A DNA stretch of 64,000 nucleotides from assembly GCA_037013685.1 (NCBI GenBank), contig CM072884.1, positions 105,513,548 to 105,577,547 on the forward strand, given 5' to 3'. Source of the DNA: Acridotheres tristis. Lineage: Eukaryota; Chordata; Aves; Passeriformes; Sturnidae. A program made the translations under genes and the position numbers. Shown here in pieces: positions 1 to 13,552 of this stretch (position 1 is its first letter; each line of letters begins with the position of its first letter). Under the pieces are notes generated by a model. That model did not search any database, had not been told where the DNA came from, and saw only the letters and a list, made by a program, of their open reading frames with translations.

Positions 1-3000
1 CAGTAAGGTCAGACCTGGTATTTCCTGAAAACTACTGGGACATAAAACGATCCTGACCAGTTAAGCCCGAGATGTGTGACATTAAAGACTGCTGGGACTG
101 AATGCACTCTTTCTTACAACTTGAAAAATTCCTTTCTTTCAAATGTTCAGTCCTGTCGCATTCTGCTTGGTGACAGAAGCAGAAAAATCTGTGCACAAAG
201 AGCGAAGTCACAGTCTGTGTTGAACCTCATTTATTGGAAATAAAAGAATTTGATCTTTCTGTCTGGCTCAGGAGAGGTAGAAGAGTCACGTTCATGTCCT
301 ACACTTTGGGCTTGATCTTTTTCTTCTGCTTGGGCAATAAACTTTTAGCTAAGCTCTGCACAGTCAGTACAATGCTTTTAGCATGTTTCTATGCCTATTT
401 TACAGTAATGGAGCTCTGAAAGTCATCAGTGTAATATATTTTGAACTGCTGGCAAAATGTCTTTTTTTAATAGACATATTCTGCATTTGTTTAGAGTATT
501 TTCTATGGAATGCAACCAGTTTTGACCATGTGGCTCATATAGTTTGCTGAAGTCAGCAAATTACCTCTGTTCTAAGACACAGTAATATTTCTTTTTTGTG
601 TTAGTGTGTGTGTGCACATATAATCACAATCATGCATATTTTTCTCAATTAATGCTCAGCCAAGGAAAGTTGTGGTAGAGAACAGGAATTCCTTTACCTG
701 TAACAATACATGGCTTTTACTATAGTGTTTTGGAAACTAGGTTGTGTGTGAATTGACTGAAGAGTAATTTTTTATTCTACATCTACAGCAATCATTCCTT
801 CTCAGTTTCAAAATAGATTTTTCAACACTGTGCTTTGACACCTTCCTCAGAATTTCTATTCAGTACAGTGACAGCTCAAATACTATGCTCATTGGGAGGT
901 GGAGATATACCATTCTTAGAGACTGACATAGAAAGAAGTAGCAGTGATTATGTATGCTTATATGATTCTTTTCTAACTCACTCTACATGTTTTTCACACT
1001 ACCTATTGTATTCTTTAATGATCAACAAGACATTGAGTATTTTCTTTTTTTCTTTCCTTCACACCCACATTTAGCAATTCTAAATGCCTAGAATTGAAAA
1101 CTGCAAAGAAAACTCCTCCTGGTCTTGAAGGTTCTGGGTCTCTCAGGACTTCCTTTTCTTACAGGGGTTTGTTTCAAACAAATAGAGGTTTGTTGGTTTG
1201 GGGTTTTTTTCTGCTGAAGGATGTGGAAGTATCCATGGCCCAGAGAAGCACAGAGGTTTTCCTTTCAAGCAGCCATCTACATGTGGGAGCAAAGAATTCT
1301 GTAGGCTTTGCAGGAGAGCTGCCTCTTAGGGAAAAACAGTGGCATTCACCTGTCCTTTCCCTTCAGAAAAATTCATCTCTTCTGGAAACCAGTCAGACTC
1401 AATGTGGCAATTCTGTGTAAAGCTGGGGTCCACTGCTGAAGAAAAGGCAAAAAGACCAAGACAGGGAAATGTGCATAGTCTGCTACATCTCTTATACCTG
1501 CAACAGCTCAGCCTAGTGGTTGAGATACTTTTATTAACTTTGGAGAGGAAATAACATAGACAAGTCATTAGGCAGTAAAGGAATTTAAGACTAAACAGAA
1601 GCTCTGCTCTGTAACTTCCTGTCTCCTTTCCCACTGCAAGACAATCACATTATGTATTGCTTTTATAAAAGAATTGTGAATCACTCTAAATAAAGTCTAT
1701 TCACTATTAGCACAGAGAAAGTAAAAGGTTCTTTACCCTCAGATGACAGAACACATCCCCAACCTGAGTTCATTGCCAGTTATGAGCCCATTGCTCTTTG
1801 TACAGCACTTTCCTCCTGCTGAACTACATCTTACTTCTGATGATCCTCAAAATTCCCCTTTGAGTTGTTCTGACTTGCAAAATGAGCTCAAATTATTTTA
1901 CTCTAATCCCATGAGATCAGTTATTGTGGCCATAGTCATAGTCTTTCTCTGAACCTATTTCTGCTGAGATTTATATAACAATTTAAAAAATTAAACAGAA
2001 TTTTCAGAAATTTGTAGACCAGGACTTACCATACTCCTCTCTGCTTCCCTACCTGAAATAAAAACATCCTCCCTTTGGTTGTCTTGGTCATTTTTATTGC
2101 ACAGAAAATACTCATGCCCATCCCAGGATGAACTATTTTTAGTTCTGGAAGCTAAGTTCTCAGAAAAAATTTTGCTCCCAGGAAGAAATTTTGCTATTTT
2201 TATCCGTGTATTTAGCCCTGAATTTTGTGCTTCTCACTCTGCAGCACTTCCATGAGATGCTCAGGAATGGGATGAGTGCTGCTTGTGGAGGAGCCCACAG
2301 AACTTCACTGGAAGGAGGGAAGACAAGGTGCTTGTGTTTCAGGTGGCAGAGACATAGACAGAGTCTGGGGGTTAAATACACTGCTGCCTCTGGAAAGGAC
2401 AAATTGTTCATACTAATGACAAGGAATATCCTCAAGGTTTTGCTCCCCTATAAGCTCCTGTAAACCTGCACTTTCATGAGAGGACCGGTGCTCTTCCCAC
2501 ACACCTGCCAACTACCCCAGTGCCTGGCAAAATTACAATGGCAGAAGTAAATAAACGGACACTTATTTCCAGCTTGACACTTGACTTTTTGTTAGTCTAA
2601 CTGCACTGAAAGGTGAATTGAAATTGTCTGAGGCCTAGAACAGAATGGGAAGAGGTGTTTTATCTGGTTGCAGATATGCTATCAAGAAAGACGCCACTGG
2701 CTAGACATGCTGCTTGAATTTAAGAGAAAATAGTCATCTGCCTTTTAGAATAATTCAGTACCAAGCAGAATAATTGGTTCTTTGAAACAGAAATTAGTTC
2801 TTCATTCACAGTTCCTGGAAGGAAGCTCAAATTGGAAAAGTTGTTTAAAATAGATGAGTTTGGAGATAGCATTTTGTACAATGGAATTGACCCATTTAAT
2901 TAAAAACTTGGTTGTCAGTTGCTGTTTTCTTTCAAACTAAGGTAACTCTGAGACTGAAGTGGCACACATCACTAAAGATAGAGCACTGCAAATAATGAGT

Positions 3001-3046
3001 TTGGTTCCAGCTGCAAAATGAAGAAAGGTCTTTTGAAATGGATAGA
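1..3046. other. Non-coding unique DNA, no gene recognised
   Basis: AT-rich DNA with frequent short T and A tracts. The longest open frame (1094-1420, plus, 108 codons) has no recognisable domain and opens on a TTG rather than an ATG. A slightly GC-richer patch lies at about 2225-2360. I see no CR1 end, LTR terminus or RNA gene. Confidence 0.6.
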
Positions 3047-3050
3047 AAGT

Positions 3051-3096
3051 TTGGTTGGTTGGTTGGTTTGGTTTTGTGGTGATGGTGGTGGTGGTG
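3051..3096. repeat. GGTT and GGT low-complexity repeat
   Basis: Positions 3051-3071 hold about five TTGG units. After a short T-rich spacer, an impure GGT/GAT trinucleotide run follows at 3077-3096. The T/G bias continues to about 3130. The strand asymmetry creates short artificial frames rich in Trp, Gly and Val on plus and in Thr, Pro and Asn on minus; these are not genes. Confidence 0.85.
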
Positions 3097-3140
3097 TTTT
3101 GGTTGTTTTTTGTTGCTTTTTTTTCTGGAAAAAATTGGTT

Positions 3141-5214
3141 TTTTGCACTCTGAAATGGAATTCTGAAAAACTGTGCAAAATACATCAAAAGAAATTATTT
3201 CATCTTGTCCAGGTAGAGTGGGATTCAGATCTTTGTGTTATATGGCACAACACAAGCTAAAAGTCTACCAGAACTGTATATTAGTAATTCAGCTTAAAGC
3301 CATTGCTCAGAAGAGGTTAGAGGAGCACCAGAGATATTAAATAGGTGAATTTAATACGTTTGTGTGATGCTGTCTCTCTGCTTGTGGCTTCTCTGACTGA
3401 GAGCTGTTAGAAGATTTCTCTTTACAGGCTCAGGGGTCACACGAAGCACAGACACAGGTGACCTTGGGGGTCACAGCAGAGCTGACACATCCTGTATCTC
3501 CCACACATTCTGCTTTTCACCTTCTGCTTTCCTCTGCAGCCTGCACCAGACAGACCCCAGAGCTACAGTCTTATTTGGCTTTCCCTTGAGTTTGAAACAG
3601 CTTTATCCAGAATTGGTGTCCATCTTGTGGATTTATGTCTCCTTAGGCTTCCTTCTGTGGACAAGTAATACCCTTAAATTCTTTTGTAAAGTCACTAAAT
3701 ATAGATTATTTCCTTTTTAGGTTCTGCAGATTATCAGCCTGAACTCTGAAAACTGTACTTAATTCCAAACCCTTTGTTTTAAAGGTTTCAACCCTCATTC
3801 TTAACTCTTTATCCTCTTCTGCTGGTTAGTATAAGCAGACTTGGAAAAAAAACTCTGATCTTAATCTGAAAAACTAAAATAATGAAAGTAAAATATATTT
3901 GAAAAAATTTAAATATTTATTCAAAAGCAGAAAAAAAAAAAAAAGTAATAAAATTATTAAAGCTTGTATTTTACAGCCAGAGAAAAAGAGTATGGGATTC
4001 ATCAAGGACTTATCTGTGCAATTAAATCTGTAGTTCTTCCTGTACACCACATAAAAACTCACACAACAGAAAACAATGTAATTCAATTTGCTCTCTTTAA
4101 CTTAATTATCCACTTCATTTCTTAGAGTCATATAAAAACGCTAATTTTTTTTTCTTGTTAAAGCTCATTGTGAGTTTTTAAACAGAATTTATATTACTGT
4201 GTTACCCTATGTATCTCAGTTATGTCGTGCCTGAATTCTGGAAACTAGACTACCCTCACAGAGGATTGAAAGCAAGGATTTGTTTTACTTAATTTTAAAG
4301 TGCTTTGTTAACTGCTTGGGTGCTGCCAAATGAAGCTGCTAAATCCTCACAAGAAGCATTCAATCCTGTAATACCATCAACATTCAAACGAAAGCTGACA
4401 AATATTATTTTCTCCACAGAACAGCAGAATTAGAGCAGGCACTGCAGGCTTGAGCAGGAAAGATGAAGCAGTTTTCAGGTTGGCTCTTCTCCATGTTTTC
4501 ACTGAGGTGATTCCTTCACTGGAATAGCTCAAATGACTCACCCTCAGTGTGAAACTTCCATCCTTTATCACTTACTCAGAAAACCTGGCACAGCTTCGAG
4601 CCTTGGCTGGGTGAGTTTCAGTGTCCTGGAGCTTCAGTCAGCAGCAGCCAGGGAGGAGCCCAGCTGAAGTGTCAGCACTGTGGGACACCTGTGCAGCTCC
4701 AGCTGCCTGCGTTTTGGCTCACTGACATGTTGTTGTGTGTTATGTCCAGTTCACTTGAGGCAGTATTGCTTCATAAGGTTTCTGTCCTTCCTGTGCTTGT
4801 TTAGAAAGAGAATTTGCTGTATGATGCCATGAAGTAAAGCTGGGAGAAAGAGAGAGAGCATCCTGGAAGGAAAGGGTGCTTCACTGTCAGCAAAGCTTTC
4901 ACCCAGGGAAACTCTTATGGAAAGGAAAATACCCTAGCATGATAAATATATTGACTGCCTTAAGCTAAAATTGGGTGGAGTCATTATCTGCTAAAAATTA
5001 CATCTAGATTTTATGTAAAACCACAAAGACCAAAATCCTGTTTCAGGTTACAATCCATTAAAACCAAAGCATGTGGCAATGGAAACCATTATTTGAATGC
5101 TTAGAAAATAATACCCCAGTGAAATATTTCTTCTTTCTGTTCAGACTGCATTTGAGAAACATTGTTCTCTGTGCTGAAGCAGTAGCTTCTGACACAATCT
5201 AACCACCACATCAC
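3141..5214. other. Non-coding unique DNA with an A14 tract
   Basis: There is a 14-A run at 3931-3944 inside an AT-rich stretch, with no ORF or poly(A)-signal context that would mark a processed pseudogene. A GC-richer patch at 4590-4715 contains several CAGC repeats and a CTTCAG/CTGAAG inverted pair, but no family I recognise. Confidence 0.55.
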
Positions 5215-5215
5215 A

Positions 5216-5246
5216 GTTGTTGTTGTTGTCGTTGTTGTTGTTGTTG
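5216..5246. repeat. GTT trinucleotide microsatellite
   Basis: About ten GTT units, interrupted once by GTC near 5230 and ending in GAT. On the minus strand it encodes a threonine run in a spurious 61-codon frame. The interruption suggests a stable, older locus. Confidence 0.9.
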
Positions 5247-5248
5247 AT

Positions 5249-8200
5249 GTTACAAAAGGAACTAAAACTAAGACAAAAAGCTCCATGCATTCTTCTCACT
5301 CTCAGAACCAAAAATATACTTCGACCATTTGGAAAGAGAAAGTAGTTAACTGCAGAGAGATATATAGCCCAGATTCTTGGGCTGCTTATTTTTTGACATA
5401 TTTTACATTTTGTTCTTCTGGTACTTGATGTTCTACTGTGACCAGCACCGAGGTGAAAAGGGGTTAGCTGATTCGAAGATTACATTTGTACTGTTTGTTC
5501 CATGTGGCCTTCTGGTTACTCTTGGGATCATGTTTGACTGTCATCTTTATCCCCAGGCTGCAAGTATATATTTCAAAGTCACTAACAACATGCAGTCCAC
5601 AAACTCCACATGGTATACTATTTGTTAGGCAATCACGCACATGACAGACATTGTTTCAATTGCTTCATTTCAAATTAGTTGAGTGTCTTACATCTTCAGA
5701 ACAAAGATAGAGTAGTAATTAATCCTCAAACAAAGAAAAAAAAAAGTAAAAAGTTGATTCCTTGTCACAGAAATGAGAGCTAAGGCACAATATTAAATGG
5801 TAAATAATTAAATAATGTATATAGGCAGAGAGGTAGAAGATTTCTATATAAGCTGCACTTAGACAATGGATAGTGAATATTAAAAGGTGGACCAGTGTAG
5901 TAGCCAAGGGGATGGACTGTGCAGAACTTATGTTTCTGAGTAGATTTCTATTAGTATTCAGAGGTCTCAAAAGAATCTGCAAATTGACAAGGACACACGT
6001 TCAAGAAGAAAAACATCAGTAAAAGAACAGGAGTTCAGAATTCCCTAATCCCAAGATACTTCTGAGACTGCTTGCATTTCCTAATTGTTTGTTCACATTC
6101 ATGTACTGTATTTGCATAGCAAGAGCAAAAATATTTAGTATTTGAAACACAAATGTCAGGCATATGTCACCACATCACACTAGAACTGCCTTGGCAGTGT
6201 TGTCCTGATGAGACTTTGGTTTTACTTTAATGGCAAGAGGAATAATTCAATTTACAGTCAGAAAGACCTGGAACTTTATTCTGCTCGCTGGCCTGCAGCC
6301 AGGTCACACTGGGTTGTGATCTCATAAACTTAAAAGAGTCAGCATGGATCAGAACTCGAGGAAGTGAGCATTCAGTGATTTAGAAGTGATGCTTCTCATC
6401 TCAAATCAGCAATGCCCCTAGAAGGGATTGAGGGCTCAGTTCCTCAACAAAGCCATCATTCAAACTGAATCTAAACCTGATGCTTTGACAGTTTGTGTTT
6501 ATTAAAGATCCAGGCTACTTTTCCGGCCCTGAGCTTACACTCCTACTCAGCTCTCCAACCTGACCTCTACATGTTCCTGGTGCACTGACCAGGGATCTCT
6601 GAAATTGTGCCATCCTATCCTATCCCTGTTTTCTGTACAGTTTTTACTGATGTACAAAATGCATCACACAGGAGAAGGTGCAGCATCTCTGTCTCTTTAC
6701 AGCAGGACAAATGTTAAAGCACACAAAAGTTTTGAGTGTTTGTGCGGTCAGGAAAAACCGTAGCAGTTATCAGGAAAAAAAACCCTAAACATAGATAAAA
6801 TGTAAGATTTACTCTACTCAGAGGTAGCGATCATCACTACATAGTTTGCAACATGTAACATTTATGTTTCTCAGTACCTTTCAGAATAAGTGGTCTAACT
6901 GTGGCACAAAAATTGTTATCTGGGAACCATATTAGCTATGTCCACCAAGAAATTGAGAACAATAAAAAAGAATGATAAAGAAGATAAGCAACTGACTGCT
7001 TTTTGACATCAACATGTTTTTTAAAACTAACAGAAGCAAAGGAGAGATGATAGAAAAAGAGATGAAAGGTAACATAATAAAGGAATACAACTGTTGAAAT
7101 GTCAAAAGAAGATTGAGGTAAAAGTATCTGTAATCACTTAAAGACTTTTTTTAATGTCAGTTTTTGAGTGAAAAATATCATTTATACTAAGAGTAGAATT
7201 TTTTAGCAAATTGCTTGGCAGAGCATTGCAGGCCAGAGTTCCAAGAAATACTGGTTGGCAGAAACATTTATCTAATGAGGCCTTTGGGCACTACCACTAG
7301 AGAACCAAAGGACTGCTCTTACAAAGCTATAGACTGGCAATTGCTGAGATTTGTGAACCTCAGATTGGGTGTTGTAACAGCTTCAGCAGAGATGCTGTGA
7401 CAATTTAAGTTGGGTCTTCAAGAAGAGGGAAAGAATATTCCTCATAAATCTGTATCTATGCCATGTACAACGAACACTAAGCCTTTAAAAGCTGCAGTTG
7501 AGAGACTGCTTCACTTTGGGGTAATTCTTTACTTGTATAATCAATTTGTTTCATCAATCACTAAATTTTAATGTCACAATTTAATTTTGATGTGAAGTTG
7601 CAAATATATGAACATGGGTAATCAAGTTTATGTTGCACCTGGTCTGAGATGTCAAGGGAGAAAGAGGAAGAACACAAATGTTTCATACCAGTTTCCCTGA
7701 TGCCAGGTTCTCCAAGGGGAGCAGAACAATTTGCAAGCAATCTGGCCCAGAAGGGTCAGCACCATCCAGAAGCAGCACCAAAGTATTGATTTCTGTTCCC
7801 TCTGGCCTTTCTTACAGCTGAGCTAGATGTGTTTCTCCTACTGAAAGATAAACTTCCTGAACTAGGATGGTTGCTGTACCAGGATCTTTACTGTCATCTC
7901 ACTCCTTGAGTAGTTTTGTGAAATAATTGAAACAGAGCTTGAACTAAGCAAATAAATGGAATAAGGGCATCCTAATCTGTCTATCTCTTGATATTTTGGT
8001 TTTTTTTAGTTCAGATGATCAATATTACAGAGATGCAGCTCAGAGTTCATATTGCATGTTTTGGTGTCTTGGACCCACATGAATAAGTAGGGATATTTTA
8101 AATTCCTAAATCCAGTATTATAATTCAAGCCACATATTCTATCTTATGATTTTATGAAACAGAATTATTGCCTGCGGATGTTAATTTCCAAAGAGAATCT

Positions 8201-11200
8201 GTTCTCTGTTAAGAACAGGTTATTATAGATAGTTGTGTAGCTAAACTATACTCACTGTCACTCAAGAAGAGAAAAAGCCTCAAACCAATGGAAATATGAC
8301 AAGGGAAAATGCTAGGAAAGCAGTTTAATTTTGAATATATAGTAATCTTCAGCTCTCGGGAAAAAAAGGCTAGAATATTAAGAGCTAAAATGTAAAAAAA
8401 AACGAGATTAAAATAATAATAAGCTATTACTAAAAAAAAAATAAAATTCAGGACTTTGACCCACTAAGGTTGCATTAGAAGCCTGATAATTTTGGGGGCA
8501 TTTAAAATGAAGAGGGGGGAAAAAAGATTGGCATTGTCATTAAGTGTCAGATGTATCCTAGGAAAAAGAAGCATAAGATGACAACATCAGTCTTTTTGAT
8601 TTGAAGTTGTTGTGTATAAATACAGCTCAGGCATTGATAAAAAAAATAAATAGATGCATATCATATGTACTTAAAGTACCAGTGAAGTGAACAGTAATTT
8701 CAATGAAGTTGTATAGGTATACTCTGTGGAAAGTAAAAGTACTGTTTGTCTGTAAAAACATCCTAGGAGATCCCTAAATTTTCTAGTTCATCTTTTCTTA
8801 AATGATCTATTTACCTCTTTTTTTCTTCAGCCAGAAATTCTCACTCATACACTTAAAGTGTGAGAGAAAAATTGCTCACCTGAGAATTTCTTCCCATGTC
8901 AGATCTTGTATTGTTTTCTTTAGAATATAAACTGGAGAGAATCAGATGTATTTTCCAACTTTTTTTGTTATTCCCATCATGTCTAGAATGGGTTTCCATA
9001 AAAAATTGTGCAACCATCCAAGCTGGCCTAATGTTTTTTCCCATTTTTCCCCCATTTTCACACCTTTCTCTATTAGTCCCCCTTCAGCCCATGACCCTTA
9101 GAATGCAGCTACATCCCTTTCCAGTCAAGCACTGCTCTTATTTTCTAAAGGAATTTATCAAAAGCTGCTCTCAGCCAGCAAACACCTTCCATGCCCAAAG
9201 AATGTTCATCTGTTCAGGAATATTATGCACCATGAAGGAGGATTAAAGAACCAACTAGCTGTAACATGAGTAGCAGGAGTCATCATGACAGAAAACTGAT
9301 CAGTGCAATGACTTCACGGCTGAAAGCAGCACCTGAAGACTGATGTCAGTACAGCAGAGAGCAGGAACACACCCAGCCAGGGAACATCAATCCCACCTGG
9401 GGTTAAGATGCACCTTGGTGCTGCAGAGTGATGACTTGCACACCACTCAGGAGCTGGTTGAGCAGGCAGAATTGCACCACAGGGGCACAGTTTGCAGTGA
9501 ATGACTGGCAGACAAAATCCTGAGAGAAAAGCAAGTCAGGCAAATCTTACCAGGCAATCCCTGAGAAAGATAAAGGTGTTTTGGGTTTTCTTTTTCGAGA
9601 AGGTTATGTAAATATGTTGAGCTAGCACTCCCTGTTGAGCTATTACTCACTGTACAATTGGCTTAAGGCAATTACAATCCAACACAAAAGCTAATCTGCA
9701 TGTAGACTCAATTCAACAATCCAAAATCATGTTCAACAGCTTTTGTAACTGCATACAGTCCCTCTGAAAATCACTGGGAAATTACTGTACAACTTACAAA
9801 CAAATTACATACTGTACTTTTGTATCATAAAATCTGCAAGAAAGCACTCTAAGCACAGAATAACTTACAATAAGCCATTTGAAGTATTTAGAATTTATTT
9901 TCTTTAGCAGAGAGTTATGAGAAAAACATAACTTAAAAAAAGATTCCGCAGTGCTGTGTGTCTCACCTTTACAGAAAGACCTCCACAACATAGTGGAAAA
10001 AACTATTGGACTATTCACCAGTGGAAGACCATAAACTTTTATTTTCTTTCAGCTCCAGTGGTATTTACAATGTCACAAACTTTGTTGGTGTCTATACTAA
10101 AAGGTCAAGGAATAAGATTAATGCACTTGGAAAGATGCTTAAATACTGTTGCAGCCTCATGAAATGTCACCTTTTTATAGCTAGCATTTATTTTCAAATC
10201 TTGGATTTAATGTGATTTTTGATAATAGAGCTTTAAGAAAAAAATTGTTTTAATTTTCATCATTAGTAAATGATATTAAAACACTATAAATAACCTGGAG
10301 GAAAACAATGGTGTTATGAAAGCTTGACTTGCTCCTATGATAACAAAGTGCAATACACAGTTTCAGTTTCAGCAGTCCCTCTGAAATCCAAATTCAGAAA
10401 TTCTGGTTATCTTTGGAATATCTGTTCAGCTTCTGCTGTCTCTCTGAAACAACACAAAATAAAGAGCCTGGACCATTTAAGAAAAAAAATGATTGCTTTA
10501 AACTTTCAAATGGAATAAATTAGTTGAACAATTTATTTCTTGCATTCTTACACAGTTTAGGCACATTGCAAAGGAATTTCCATCAAGAACTGCTTAAGAT
10601 TTAAATCAAGTAATTGTGTAAAAGCCTCCAAGATAAGAGTGGGAGGAAAAAGGAGACAGTATGATTGATCACTCAAAGTCAGCAGTGTTCATATCCTGAG
10701 CAAGACACTTGCCTACTGCTCAGTGGAAGGGAAAGAAAGCCAATGGGACGAAGGAAGCAGGGAGTTATTTTTGCTTTCTTTTTATATCACATAATTTTGA
10801 AGACATATATCATGTTTCTCTCATCCATCTCTTTTGTAAACTACATGCCTTCAGTCTCTTCAGTACTCCTCACTGTGAAAGTTCAGCCAATCTGCAATTA
10901 TTTGCCCTTCATCCTATTTTTTGGTATTCTTTTCTGGTAAGTTAACAGGAACAATTACAAAGAACTATGTTAGAACTTCAACATTGTGTTAGGGAAACAA
11001 TCATTATCAATATTGATAAATTATTCAGTATGCATGTGTACACATGTGGGAATATATCCCTAATACAATATATTCTTGTTTAATTTACACTGGAGTCTTG
11101 ATTACATGTTGTTATGAGAGAAGAGGCAGTTGGACCCAGGAGATGTTGCAGACCAACGTGGAAAACAGGAGACAAAGGCTGCAACCTAATTTGCTGCTTT

Positions 11201-13009
11201 GTGTTTATCAGAAGTAACTCTGCAGGAACCATTTTGACATTGGAATAAATGGCTATGAAATATCAAGTATATCACTGATTGTCTTCAACTGTGCTACTAC
11301 AGAATGAGAGATGTGTGCTTGAGCTTCATTTGCCCCTTCCTGCCCAGAATGGCATAAAAGGCTTTGGGTTGGAAACTCCTGCCAGGGTCTCCTGTGTATC
11401 TTATATAAAGTAAAATCTCATGACCTCTCACAGGATCTGTACCTGTCACCTCCTCTTCCAACAGCATATGCCTGAAATCTTGTGATTTCATTTGTTCCTA
11501 TTCAGTTTTTTAGGCAGACTGTCATCTGGGAATTTTTGGTGATGCACGTAAAAAGCTTCAACACTGATCCTTTGCCCAAGCAATATCTCATTGCCTGTCA
11601 GCAGTTTCTAACATGCAGAAAAATAAAACAAAGGGATTCCCAGTCTCAGTATTTCCTTAGGTGATACAACCACTGAAACTGAAGAAATTCCCCACATCTG
11701 CTTCACATTTCAAAACAACTGAAATAGGTTAGGAAAATTAATTTTTAAAATCAGATGTTAGGAATCTATATTGGTCAGTCCTCCAATCAATTTCAAAGAT
11801 TTTTCCCCCTAATGCAGGTGCAGGTGAGGTTACTTCCCTGTCTGTGATTACTCCCAGGGATAAACAGTGTGCTCATGACCTCAGGCTGAATGAATTAGAG
11901 AAATGGCAATGTTTACAAGTAGAACGCCCACATTTCATGTCATCCTACAGCAATAAAGTCCACAAAATATCATAGTGGGACATACAGCTGTACAAACCAG
12001 TAAAGCCAGGCTGCAAAGCTATGGTAAACACAGCAAACAGATCACTCTGGGACAGAGAATATGCCAGATGCCATTACAGGAACTGTCAGAATGTCCATCT
12101 CTAAATACGAGTAAACTACTACTAATAATAATTCCTAAATTAATTACAAGAATAATTATAAGCAGTTAGATTAAATAAGAGATGAGCCAGCAGGAAGATT
12201 GGCAAATCAGTTTCCTTTGGAAGCAGCAAATGAACTGAGACAGATATGCATTTTACTGTCAAAGCACACTGTGATAAAGACAATACACATCAGCCTTTCA
12301 CAAGATTCCTCATGAGAATCCCAAAGAATATGTTCTTTAAAAGAATTTATACAGCCTCCTAGCACAGACACCATATTCCACATGTGAAGAACAAAACCTA
12401 ATTTTCGCTTGGACTAATATTGATAAAAGTTACTGCTATTTGAAAGAATCCTACTGCTGAAAAGAATTTGAACAAGGCAATTTTTGCTATTATGGGCAAA
12501 GCAGGATTCTTTTCTGTTTAGCTTTTGATTCACTTAGCAAAGCTCAAAATGATGTGTTTGTTGGATATATATCTAAATGTTAATCCTGTGAAAGAGATCC
12601 AGAAAGAAACTTCTATTTCTATACTTCTCCTTCAGAAGTAAATTGTCTTCTGACCCAGTATTTCTCATAATCCAAAGCTTTAAAGGAAGATTAAAGTCTC
12701 TCCTGCCTGTTTGTGCCCATGCATAGATATCAATAATTTCACCCTTGCCCCCTTTCATCCATCTAAATTAGCTTTTATCTATCTGAATATACTTAAGTTT
12801 TTTAAAAACTGCTGTGGTCCACCCCTGCATCATACATGCTTTAGGACATTCACACACATACCTACTTTTGTGTGAGTCTAAGAATAAAAATATAATAAGT
12901 TGCCTTAGATTTCAGTCATAAATATTGCAGGAAACACTCATAGGTGTCCCAGGCAATCCACACAACTGTTTATAGCTAGGTCTTACTCATAGCAGAGTTA
13001 CTGCGAGAC
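5249..13009. other. Long non-coding unique block, no gene recognised
   Basis: About 7.8 kb without a recognisable transposon end. It holds A/T-rich patches (for example 8385-8450), a G7 patch near 8514 and a GC-richer stretch at about 9290-9480. A small inverted repeat at 8199-8218 has 7-bp arms and a 6-nt loop. The longest frame (8896-9246, plus, 116 codons) has no recognisable motif. Very old repeats could be hidden here, but I cannot support any by eye. Confidence 0.55.
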
Positions 13010-13552
13010 ATTTTTTAAGTGTCTGGCTGGGTTTCAAACATCTCCAGTGGTGGATATTCCACAATATCTCAGGACACCCAGTGCTTGAGTGCTCTCTTAG
13101 AAAACCGGTTTTTATGTTCAGACAGAACTTCCTGTATTTCATTTTGTGCCCATTGCCTCTGAGATGCACTGAGCAGAGTCTGACTCTGTTACATTTCCTC
13201 CCCTCATCAACCTATGTGTTGATAAGATCCCAAAGCCTTCCCTTCTCCATGCTGAGCAGTCCCAGCTCTCCCAATCTCCCCTCATATGAAAGGTGCTCCA
13301 GTCCCTCAGTCATCTCCTCAGCACCTTGCTGGCTCACTGCAGTGTGTCCATGACCCTCTCCTGCTGGCTGAGCAGAGAGGAAGGATTGTTTCTCTCGACC
13401 TGCAGCTGCTGCTCCTCCCAGTGAAGCCCAAGGTGCTGTTGGGCTTTGCTGCAGCATCACGTTGCTGCCTTGTGTCCAACTAGGTATCTCTGGGACATTT
13501 TCTTCTTCCTAGAGTTGCTTCCCAGCTGGTCAGCCCTCCACATGTACTGATG
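13010..13552 (-). mobile_element. CR1 LINE fragment, 3' part (antisense), left half
   Basis: Read on the minus strand, this is the C-terminal end of CR1 ORF2 (endonuclease plus reverse transcriptase polyprotein). The frame at 13212-13460 carries LEHLSYEGRLGELGLLSM, a hallmark of the region after the CR1 reverse transcriptase, followed in a shifted frame by the Arg/Lys-rich NGHKMKYRKFCLNI stretch (minus, about 13110-13160). Frames are broken by indels and the terminal octamer repeats of intact CR1 3' ends are missing, so this is an old, decayed copy. It belongs with 14081-14360, from which it is separated by the solo LTR. Confidence 0.85.

Noticed and set aside
8199..8218. Inverted repeat CTGTTCT...AGAACAG considered as a hormone response element
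   Set aside because: The half-sites are in the wrong order and spacing for a glucocorticoid/androgen element (which needs AGAACA-N3-TGTTCT); 7-bp arms are expected by chance.
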